Part shown: positions 12,604 to 18,447 of the stretch, piece after piece
How positions within the stretch are numbered: the stretch's first letter is position 1
How the letters are laid out: every line of letters starts with the position of its first letter
Assembly (NCBI GenBank): GCA_964250215.1
Contig: CAXUEX010000048.1
Span: 1 to 18,447 of the forward strand
From: DAIDJM01 sp964250215
GTDB lineage: Bacteria > Pseudomonadota > Alphaproteobacteria > Acetobacterales > Acetobacteraceae
Direction of reading: 5' to 3'
Length of the DNA stretch: 18,447 bases
Notes under the pieces: generated by a model
What the model was told of the DNA's origin: nothing
The model's database searches: none
The model's input: only the letters and a program-made list of their open reading frames with translations
Position numbers and translations under genes: made by a program

Positions 12604-15033
12604 TCAGCGCAGCCTGGCGCCCTGCTTCGCCGCCGCCGCGATCACCCGCGCGCTCACCGCCTCGATCTCGGGGTCGGTCAGCGTGCGTTCCCTCGGTTGC
12701 AGCACGATTTCGATGCCGAGCGAGCGTTCCGAACCGCTCGGCGAATAAACATCGAACAGGGTGGCGCGAACAATGGAGCGGTCGGCCGAACGCGCCGCGC
12801 GCAGAATCGTTTCCGCCGTGGCGCCGTTCGGGACGACGAAGGCGAAATCGCGCCGCACCGGCTGGAACGGCGGCAGATCGGGCGGCGTGCGGCGGCGGCG
12901 GCGCGGCTCGGGCAGCGCATCCATGAACAGTTCGAATGCGGCGGCCGATTCCAGTCGGAGTGGGGCCAGCACGGCGGGATGCAGCACGCCGAACCGGCCC
13001 AGCACCAGCTTCGGCCCTTGCCGCACCAGGCCCGAACGCCCGGGGTGGTAATGCGCCGGCGCATCGGCGGTGACGCTGAGCGCCTCCATTGGCACGCCGA
13101 ATGCCGCGAGCAGCGCCAGCAGATCGGCCTTGGCATCCATCGCCTCCCAGGCGCGGGCCGGGTGCTGCCAGTGCCGCGGCGTGTGGCCGGTGCGCAAGCC
13201 CGCGGCGATGGAGCGCTCGCCCGCCTCGCCGTAGCCCGGACCGATTTCAAACAGGGCGAGATCGGCATGGCCACGCGCGGTGTTGCGGCTGGCGGCCAGC
13301 GCGAGCGTGGCCAATGGCGAAGGCCGCATCTGGTCGAGATCGGCCGCGATCGGGTTCAGCAGCCGCAAGCTTTCCGGGGTGTCCCCAAATAGCGCGGCAT
13401 GAACGCGGTCGGTGAACGCGAAGCCGACGCATTCGGCGAAGCCCCTTCCGGCGAGCCCGCGGCGTGCCTGCGCCACGCGGACCTGAGCGGCCGAGAGCGC
13501 GGCCATGGGCACGGGCGCCGCCCGCGGCAGAGACACCGCCGGCACCGCATCCAGGCCAGCAATGCGCAGCACCTCTTCCAGCAGATCGCATTCCGCCGTG
13601 ACCGTTGCGGCCGCCGCTTCATGACGGCCGCCGGCATCCAGACCCGGATGCGCATCGAGCGCGGCGCCGGACGCGATATCGTTGCGCCAGGGCGGCACCG
13701 CCACAGTGACGCTTTCGGCATCGCGCGCCGCCTCCGCAAAGCCGAGCCGGTGCAGGATCGAAACCGCTTCGCCGGGCGCGATTTCGGCGCCGCCGAGTTC
13801 GGCCAGGCGGCGGAAGCGGAGCCTGGCTTCGCGGCGCCACGCGGGTTCGGCGCCGGCGGTTGCGATCGCGCTGGGCTCGCCGCCGCAAAGCGCCACGATC
13901 CGGCGCGCGGCGGCGGCGGCGCAATCCGGCAGGTTGGAAGGATCGATGCCGCGTTCGAAGCGCGCGCGCGCGTCGCTGTGGATCTGGTGCCGCCGGCCGC
14001 TGAGCGCGATGCGCACCGGATCGAACAGCGCGCACTCGATGAACACGTCGGTGGTGGCGTCCGTGCTGCCGCTGGCCTCGCCACCGACGATGCCGGCGAG
14101 CGACACGGCGCCGTTCGCGTCGGCGATCACCAGGTCCGCATTTGTTGCGGTTACGTCATTTCCATTCAGGGCACGGAAGCTTTCGCCGCTGCCGGGCCGC
14201 AGCGTGAGGCGCGGACCGGCGAGGCGGCCGATATCGAACACGTGCAGCGGCCGGCCAATATCGAAGGTAAAATAGTTTGTGATGTCCACCAGGATGTTGC
14301 GCGGACGCTGACCGATCTGGTGAAGGCGGCGCTGCAACCACGCGGGTGACGGGCCGTTGCGCAGCCCGCGCACCGCGATGCCGGCGATCCAGGGACAGGC
14401 TTCCGGCCATTCGATCTGCCATTCGATGCCGGCGGGCATCGTGCCGGGCCGCGTATCGGCATCCCACGGTTTCAGCGTGCCGAGGCCGCAAGCGGCGAGA
14501 TCGCGGGCGATGCCGCGCACGCCCAGCGCATCGCCGCGATTGGGCGTGACGCCGATCTCGATCACCGGATCGTCGAGCCCGGCCCAGCTTGCATAATTCT
14601 GGCCGGGTGCGGTGTCTTCGGGAAGTTCGATAATTCCGTCGTGATCCTCGCCGAGCGCCAGTTCGCGCGCGCTGACCAGCATACCGGCGCTCTGCACGCC
14701 GCGGATTTCGCCGGTTTTCAGCGTGATGCCGGTGCCCGGAACATGCGCGCCGGGTGGCGCGAACACCGCCGCCATGCCGGTGCGGGCATTCGGCGCGCCG
14801 CAGACCACGCTGATTTCCGCACCCCCGGCATCGACGCGACAGACGCGCAGCCGGTCGGCATTGGGATGCGGGCTGGCTTCGATCACGCGCGCGGTGACGA
14901 AAGGGGCCAGGTGTTCGGCGGGATTCTCCACCCGCTCCACCTCCAGCCCGATCGCCGTGAGCGTATCGGCGATCTTCGTGAGCGGAGCCTCGGTTTCCAG
15001 ATGGTCGCGCAGCCAGGCAAGCGTGAATTTCAT
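12604..15033 (-). CDS. pheT: Phenylalanyl-tRNA synthetase beta subunit
   Basis: PheT with PheS forms the (alpha-beta)2 enzyme that charges tRNA-Phe and edits mischarged Tyr-tRNA. The 809-residue protein has the EMAP-like tRNA-binding domain (about 40-150, SPHPNADRLRVC at 54-65), B3/B4 editing domain (about 220-390, including GRPLHVFD and ARFERGID), B5 domain with the Mg-associated CDLLEEVLRI at 482-491, the catalytic-like core and a C-terminal anticodon-binding (FDX-ACB) domain ending DVYSPSGSERSLGIEI. A 28-residue extra segment lies between PPWRNDI and CDLLEEV (about 454-481). The ATG at 15033 overlaps the pheS stop as ATGA. Length is normal for the family apart from the insert. Confidence 0.97.
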   Translation of the reverse strand: MKFTLAWLRDHLETEAPLTKIADTLTAIGLEVERVENPAEHLAPFVTARVIEASPHPNADRLRVCRVDAGGAEISVVCGAPNARTGMAAVFAPPGAHVPGTGITLKTGEIRGVQSAGMLVSARELALGEDHDGIIELPEDTAPGQNYASWAGLDDPVIEIGVTPNRGDALGVRGIARDLAACGLGTLKPWDADTRPGTMPAGIEWQIEWPEACPWIAGIAVRGLRNGPSPAWLQRRLHQIGQRPRNILVDITNYFTFDIGRPLHVFDIGRLAGPRLTLRPGSGESFRALNGNDVTATNADLVIADANGAVSLAGIVGGEASGSTDATTDVFIECALFDPVRIALSGRRHQIHSDARARFERGIDPSNLPDCAAAAARRIVALCGGEPSAIATAGAEPAWRREARLRFRRLAELGGAEIAPGEAVSILHRLGFAEAARDAESVTVAVPPWRNDIASGAALDAHPGLDAGGRHEAAAATVTAECDLLEEVLRIAGLDAVPAVSLPRAAPVPMAALSAAQVRVAQARRGLAGRGFAECVGFAFTDRVHAALFGDTPESLRLLNPIAADLDQMRPSPLATLALAASRNTARGHADLALFEIGPGYGEAGERSIAAGLRTGHTPRHWQHPARAWEAMDAKADLLALLAAFGVPMEALSVTADAPAHYHPGRSGLVRQGPKLVLGRFGVLHPAVLAPLRLESAAAFELFMDALPEPRRRRRTPPDLPPFQPVRRDFAFVVPNGATAETILRAARSADRSIVRATLFDVYSPSGSERSLGIEIVLQPRERTLTDPEIEAVSARVIAAAAKQGARLR

Positions 15034-16073
15034 GCGACGCCTTCATGCAGCGACACCGGCATCCATGCGGGCGCGCCGTAATGCCGCAGCCAGCGTATGT
15101 CGCTCTCGTAGAACGGCCGCAGATCGGCGATGCCGTGCTTCAGCATCGCGACACGTTCGACGCCCATGCCAAAGGCGAAGCCCTGCCATTCGCTCGGATC
15201 GATACCGCAATTGGCCAGCACGTTCGGGTGCACCATGCCGCTGCCGAGGATTTCCAGCCAGTCGCCGCCGGCGCCCAGTTCGCCGGTGCGGCGGTTCCAG
15301 CCGATATCCACTTCCATGCTCGGTTCGGTGAAAGGGAAGTAGCTGGCGCGGAAGCGCACGGGCAGCGTGGCGATGCCGAAGAACGCGCGCAGGAAATCGA
15401 TGATGCAGCCTTTCAGGTGGCCCAGCGTAATGTCGCGATCCAGCGCCAGCGCCTCGCATTGGTGGAACATCGGGCTGTGCGTGGCATCGTGATCGGCGCG
15501 GAACGTGCGGCCGGGCACGATCACGCGGATCGGCGGCTTCTGTTCCAGCATCGTGCGGATCTGCACCGGGCTCGTGTGGGTGCGCAGCACGCGCGGCGGG
15601 CCGCCGTTCTCGCCCGGCAGATAGAACGTGTCGTGGTCGTCGCGCGCCGGATGGTGGGCGGGGATGTTGAGTGCGCCGAAATTGTGCCAGTCGGTTTCGA
15701 TATCGGGGCCTTCGGCAACGGCGAAGCCCATAGCGCCGAAAATGGCGACGATTTCCTCGATGGTGCGGCTGATCGGGTGCAGCGAGCCGGCGCTTGTCAA
15801 CAGCGGCGGCAGCGTGACGTCGATGCGTTCGGCTTCGATACGGGCGGCAGTTTCGGCGGCGGCGAGCATGGATTTGCGCGCGTCGATGGCGGCTTCGAGC
15901 TGCTGGCGGAGCTGGTTCAGCTCGGCGCCACGGGTGCGGCGCGCATCGGGATCCAGCGCGCCGAGCGATTTCAGTTGCTGCGTTATCGTTCCGGACTTGC
16001 CCAGCAGTTCAACGCGCAGCCCATCGAGGGCGCGGAGATCGGTGGCAGAGTCGATGCGTTGCAGATCAGACAA
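15030..16073 (-). CDS. pheS: Phenylalanyl-tRNA synthetase alpha subunit
   Basis: The 347-residue catalytic subunit has an N-terminal helical coiled-coil region (about 1-85) and the class II core: motif 2 as GRTFRADHDATHSPMFHQCE at 188-207, the TSPVQIRTM segment at 167-175 and motif 3 near GMGVERVAML close to the C-terminus. I chose TTG 16073 because GGAGG lies 5 bases upstream and the residues after it (SDLQRIDSATDL) align with typical PheS starts. The frame stays open to TTG 16121, but that N-terminus is unlike the family, and an ATG at 16114 is out of frame. It follows rplT after a 107-bp gap containing a repeat element and overlaps pheT. Confidence 0.96.
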   Translation of the reverse strand: MSDLQRIDSATDLRALDGLRVELLGKSGTITQQLKSLGALDPDARRTRGAELNQLRQQLEAAIDARKSMLAAAETAARIEAERIDVTLPPLLTSAGSLHPISRTIEEIVAIFGAMGFAVAEGPDIETDWHNFGALNIPAHHPARDDHDTFYLPGENGGPPRVLRTHTSPVQIRTMLEQKPPIRVIVPGRTFRADHDATHSPMFHQCEALALDRDITLGHLKGCIIDFLRAFFGIATLPVRFRASYFPFTEPSMEVDIGWNRRTGELGAGGDWLEILGSGMVHPNVLANCGIDPSEWQGFAFGMGVERVAMLKHGIADLRPFYESDIRWLRHYGAPAWMPVSLHEGVA

Positions 16074-16127
16074 GCGTGCCTCCGGCGGCTGGAGCCCGGG
16101 CCCCCACACACCATCGCGCAAAGGGTT

Positions 16128-16168
16128 CTAAGGGCTCGCCCTTAGTGGGGATGCGGGGGCAAAGCCCC
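16128..16168. repeat. Double-hairpin REP-like element between rplT and pheS
   Basis: Two inverted repeats lie in tandem: CTAAGGG / CCCTTAG (16128-16145, loop CTCG) and GGGGC / GCCCC (16156-16168, loop AAA). Their layout, with a stretch of G-rich and C-rich bases around, resembles interspersed palindromic elements common in some alphaproteobacteria. It may act as an attenuator or terminator in the rplT-pheS transcript. Copy number in the genome cannot be seen here. Confidence 0.6.
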
Positions 16169-16180
16169 TGGCCTTCCTTA

Positions 16181-16537
16181 CTACGCCAGCGCTGCCTTCA
16201 CCTTCGCAACGATCGCCTCGAACGAAGCCGCGTCGTCATACGCGATCGCTGCCAGCACCTTGCGGTCCATCTCGATGCCGGCTTTGTGCAGGCCGTCGAT
16301 GAAGCGGCTGTAGGTCAGCCCGTGCTCGCGCACCGCGGCGTTGATGCGCTGAATCCAAAGCCCGCGGAACTCGCGCTTCTTCACCCGCCGGTCGCGATAG
16401 GCGTATTGCAGCGACTTCTCCAGCCGCTCGCGCGCGATGCGGTAGTTCGTGGAAGAGCGGCCGACGAAGCCTTTGCTCTGTTCCAGAACCTTCTTGTGCC
16501 GGGCGTGGGTGGTGGTGCCCCGTTTTACGCGTGCCAT
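16181..16537 (-). CDS. rplT: 50S ribosomal protein L20 (bL20)
   Basis: The 118-residue basic protein is canonical: ARVKRGTTTHARHKKVLEQS at the N-terminus (rRNA-binding extended tail), then GFVGRSSTNYRIARERLEKS, REFRGLWIQRINAAVREHG and YSRFIDGLHKAGIEMDRK. L20 binds 23S rRNA early in 50S assembly and in many bacteria represses the rpmI-rplT mRNA. The ATG at 16537 follows GGAGA. It lies 24 bp after rpmI. infC, often the neighbour, is not next to this pair in the window. Confidence 0.97.
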   Translation of the reverse strand: MARVKRGTTTHARHKKVLEQSKGFVGRSSTNYRIARERLEKSLQYAYRDRRVKKREFRGLWIQRINAAVREHGLTYSRFIDGLHKAGIEMDRKVLAAIAYDDAASFEAIVAKVKAALA

Positions 16538-16561
16538 TGTTTTATCTCCGGTCCGTTCCGA

Positions 16562-16762
16562 TCACAGCCCGTAGGGCGCCCATTGCTTCACCGTCAGCCC
16601 ATCGGCATGGGTGAGCACTTGGCTGCCGCGGTTGCTGCGCTTGGCTTTCTGGCTGCGCGCCGAAAGATTGTGGCGCTTCTTGCCGGGGCCGGCGAGAACT
16701 TTGCCCGTGCCGGTGATCTTGAATCGCTTCTTCACCGAAGATTTCGTTTTCAGCTTGGGCAT
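16562..16762 (-). CDS. rpmI: 50S ribosomal protein L35 (bL35)
   Basis: The 66-residue basic protein reads MPKLKTKSSVKKRFKITGTG at its start, then KKRHNLSARSQKAKR in the middle, which is the L35 signature, and ends QWAPYGL. I chose ATG 16762 because AGGAG lies just upstream and because L35 begins with MPK. An upstream in-frame ATG at 16792 is unlikely. It is the first gene of the rpmI-rplT unit, with pheST after it. Confidence 0.97.
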   Translation of the reverse strand: MPKLKTKSSVKKRFKITGTGKVLAGPGKKRHNLSARSQKAKRSNRGSQVLTHADGLTVKQWAPYGL

Positions 16763-16869
16763 TTGCGTCTCCTGTCGGCTGGCCGCGTCCATGCGGCACC
16801 GCCTCGGCGCCAGGACACGCGTTGCGGCCGGGCATGCCCATTCCAGGCCCGGCGCGCGAACGAGGGCGG

Positions 16870-16898
16870 CCTATACCGGCGCGACCGCCGCCGCGCAA
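16870..16898 (-). promoter_or_regulatory. Candidate promoter for rpmI-rplT
   Basis: On the minus strand TTGCGC at 16898-16893 and TATAGG at 16875-16870 are separated by exactly 17 bp. The predicted start would leave a leader of about 100 bases before rpmI, enough for an L20-type autoregulatory structure, although I could not identify one. The sequence sits just past the Sel1-gene stop. Confidence 0.45.
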
Positions 16899-16905
16899 GC
16901 TGGTG

Positions 16906-17670
16906 TTAGAGTGCCTGCCAGGCGCTGGCGGCGTAATGCCCACCGGCGCCCACCGCGAAAACGCGCCAGGCATAACGGGCCGCCTGGTCCGGCAGGTTCA
17001 CCGGCACGGCCGAGCGATCCGTAAGCAAATTGGCCGCTTCGGCCGGCCCCGTGGGACCCAGCCGCGCGATAGAGACGTAATAGCGCACCGGCACGGGTTC
17101 GGCCGGCGCATTCCAGACCAGCACGTTTCTGTCGCCCCGCCCGGCCGCTTGCGGCGCCGGCGGCAGCAGCGCGGCATCCGCCAGCGGCGGGGCGGCGGGT
17201 GGATGGTCGCGCAGCTCGGCCAGCAGATCGCGCGCGGCGGGCAACCGGGAAGCTTCCAGCCAGCGTTCGGCCAGCGCCAGGTTCAGCGGCACGCCCTGGC
17301 CCGCCGCATACATCTGCCCCAGATCGTAGGCCGCGCGGGCTACGCCGTGCACGGCCGCCCGGGCATACCACCGCGCCGCCGCCGCCGCATCCGCGCGCGT
17401 GCCATTACCGGCCTCGAGCATGGCGGCGACGTTGAACTCCGCGTCAGGCAGCCCGGCGGATGCGGCTTGGGTGTACCAACGGAAGGCCGCGGCCTCGTCG
17501 CGCGGCGCGCCATGCCCAAGCTCGGCGAGCACGCCGAGCCGGAACGCCGCCTGCGGGTCGCCGGCAGTTGCGCGCGCCTGCAGGGCGCCGATCTCGCTGG
17601 CGGCGGCCGGGGGCGAAACCGCGGCCGCCAATCCCAGCGCGAGCAGCCGTGCGAAACGTCTTAACGCCAA
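16906..17670 (-). CDS. Exported Sel1-repeat protein with a fibronectin-III-like C-terminus
   Basis: The 254-residue protein has a signal peptide (hydrophobic stretch to about 24, cleavage near AAAS). Residues 39-143 carry three Sel1-type repeats of about 36 residues, with the pattern AxFRLGxLxExGxGxxRDxAxAxxWYxxAAxxG. The C-terminal part from about 181 (VLVWNAPAEPVPVRYYVSIARLG onward to WRVFAVGAGG) resembles a fibronectin-III or other beta-sandwich domain. Sel1 repeats act as protein-protein scaffolds. The position after an OmpA-like protein suggests an envelope role. The start is TTG 17670, which overlaps the ompA-like stop by 10 bases and has no clear Shine-Dalgarno sequence. Later TTG or CTG starts are possible. 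Confidence 0.82.
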   Translation of the reverse strand: MALRRFARLLALGLAAAVSPPAAASEIGALQARATAGDPQAAFRLGVLAELGHGAPRDEAAAFRWYTQAASAGLPDAEFNVAAMLEAGNGTRADAAAAARWYARAAVHGVARAAYDLGQMYAAGQGVPLNLALAERWLEASRLPAARDLLAELRDHPPAAPPLADAALLPPAPQAAGRGDRNVLVWNAPAEPVPVRYYVSIARLGPTGPAEAANLLTDRSAVPVNLPDQAARYAWRVFAVGAGGHYAASAWQAL

Positions 17671-18083
17671 GTGATGTCCACGCGGCGGTCCTTCGGTTCG
17701 GCGGTGCCCTGCGGCGCTTGCACGGCCGGTTCGGTCTCCCCTTTGGCCACGAGCTGGAAGCGCTCGGCGGGGATGCCACGCTCGATAAGGCCGCGCAGAA
17801 CGCTGCGGGCGCGGGCTTCCGAGAGCCGCAGATTGGCCGTGGCCGATCCTGTGCTGTCGGTGGCGCCGCTCACCTGCATGACGATCGGGTTGCCCTGGCG
17901 ATAGACCTGCGAGGCATGGTCGAGCGTGGCCACACCCTCCGGCGACAGCGAGGCGCTGCCGGAATCGAAGAAGATGGTGAGCGAGTCCGGCGCGGCCGCG
18001 GCCGCGGCCGGGGCGGTTGGATTTGGCGACCCGGCCGCCAGAGCGATACCGGGGAGGAACAATAGGAAAGCAAGGGCGCGCAT
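17661..18083 (-). CDS. OmpA-family peptidoglycan-binding periplasmic protein
   Basis: The 140-residue protein has a signal peptide (1-17, cleavage after ALA) without a lipobox Cys, so it is not a Pal-type lipoprotein. After an Ala/Pro linker, residues 34-139 form an OmpA C-terminal domain: IFFDSGSASLSPEG, GATDSTGSATANLRLSEARA at 73-92 and KDRRVDITW at 131-139. Asp76 and Arg91 have the 15-residue spacing of the pair known to bind diaminopimelate in peptidoglycan. The protein is therefore probably a soluble peptidoglycan-associated factor. ATG 18083 follows AAAGGAGA. It overlaps the Sel1 gene and lies 15 bp after the partial upstream gene. Confidence 0.92.
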   Translation of the reverse strand: MRALAFLLFLPGIALAAGSPNPTAPAAAAAAPDSLTIFFDSGSASLSPEGVATLDHASQVYRQGNPIVMQVSGATDSTGSATANLRLSEARARSVLRGLIERGIPAERFQLVAKGETEPAVQAPQGTAEPKDRRVDITWR

Positions 18084-18098
18084 GATGGTCTCCTTTCT

Positions 18099-18447
18099 CT
18101 AGCTGGAAGGAACGGCAATCCGAATGGTTCCCGGCGGAACGAACCCGTGCGTGGCATTGGCCAGCAGCCGCGGCGCGCCAAGCCCGGCCATGAAGGCCAC
18201 GCGTTCCGCCGTGCCGCGGTCCTCGGCGTAGAAATACGCGATGCTGGGCGGGGCCGTGCGGCGCACCGGCCGGTCCCGCGCCGGCAGGCCGGACTGTTCC
18301 AGCGCAACGGCAAGCCGGCTGGCCGCTTGGGCCGCGTGCCGCGAGTGCAGCGGGTATTCCACTGTTACCTGGGTGAATGGTGCCACGGGGAGCGCCGCCA
18401 GCTCGGGGTCGCTTTGCCGGGCCTGAGGAGGCGCGGGTGGGGTGGGG
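18099..18447 (-). CDS. Partial gene, C-terminal domain of an unrecognised protein
   Basis: The frame is open to the window edge and beyond, so the 5' end is missing. A GTG at 18386 could start it, but the frame continues upstream as a proline-rich linker (PTPPAPPQARQSDPE), which suggests a longer protein with an N-terminal domain outside the window. The visible C-terminus (about 100 residues) has alternating beta and alpha elements: FTQVTVEYPLHSRHAAQA, PSIAYFYAEDRGTAERVAF and GTIRIAVPSS. It resembles a small alpha/beta domain seen at the end of envelope proteins, of the LytR_C type, but I am not sure. It lies just before the OmpA-like and Sel1 genes. Confidence 0.6.
   Translation of the reverse strand, partial: PTPPAPPQARQSDPELAALPVAPFTQVTVEYPLHSRHAAQAASRLAVALEQSGLPARDRPVRRTAPPSIAYFYAEDRGTAERVAFMAGLGAPRLLANATHGFVPPGTIRIAVPSS

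Noticed and set aside
12130..13392. A 420-codon plus-strand open frame opposite the H-box gene and pheT.
   Set aside because: It is antisense to well-supported pheT and has Arg/Ala/Gly-rich, domain-free translation typical of GC-rich shadow frames.
16112..16114. ATG upstream of pheS considered as its start.
   Set aside because: It is out of frame with pheS, and TTG 16073 has an ideal GGAGG and fits family N-termini.
17994..18012. GCGGCC-type hexamer repeat in the OmpA-like gene, considered as a regulatory or slippage repeat.
   Set aside because: It simply encodes the Ala linker after the signal peptide and is short.

Overview
The window is GC-rich, gene-dense chromosomal DNA of an alphaproteobacterium, most likely from the Acetobacteraceae. 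This rests on gene content and protein character: ubiA diverging from rsmE, a Ros/MucR-type regulator, an ETF-beta-methyltransferase-like protein, and the style of the ribosomal and PheST proteins. It is an inference, not a database result. About 24 genes are called. Most are housekeeping genes on the minus strand. No stretch longer than about 150 bases lacks a gene, and I see no tRNA, rRNA, CRISPR array, insertion sequence or prophage.

Layout. 1-2057 (minus): ubiA, a METTL20-like methyltransferase and a DedA membrane protein cut by the window edge, joined by overlapping start and stop codons. 2056-2751 (plus): rsmE, whose ATG overlaps the ubiA ATG in one CATG. 2731-3784 (minus): a Smr-domain protein and a YciF/DUF892 ferritin-like protein, separated by a perfect hairpin. 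3895-5632 (plus): a GT-C-like membrane glycosyltransferase and an unrecognised 109-residue acidic protein. 5629-8530 (minus): cfa, hisF, hisE and a HIT hydrolase. The hisF start lies inside a 7-bp tandem repeat. 8609-9920 (minus): the rpsF-rpsR-rplI ribosomal operon. 10068-11060 (minus): an unrecognised exported protein, divergent from a MucR/Ros-family regulator at 11202-11864 (plus) that lacks two of the four classical zinc ligands and carries a proline-rich repeat tail. 11881-16762 (minus): rpmI-rplT, a double-hairpin repeat, pheS-pheT, a 73-residue orphan histidine-kinase-like H-box protein and a small exported protein. 16906-18447 (minus): an envelope-like group made of a partial gene, an OmpA-like peptidoglycan-binding protein and a Sel1-repeat protein.

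How the genes fit together. The ribosomal proteins and PheST serve translation. HisF and HisE act in histidine synthesis. UbiA makes a ubiquinone precursor, and the coupled methyltransferase resembles enzymes that modify the electron-transfer flavoprotein feeding electrons to ubiquinone, so the pairing may be functional. The last cluster probably acts in the periplasm or at the cell wall. Tightly overlapping genes are common: GTGA, ATGA and ATGCATGA junctions, a shared CATG and a CTAG convergent stop. TTG and GTG starts are frequent. I found no clearly new multi-gene system. The most unusual items are the orphan H-box protein with its exported partner, the repeat at the hisF start, and the MucR variant.
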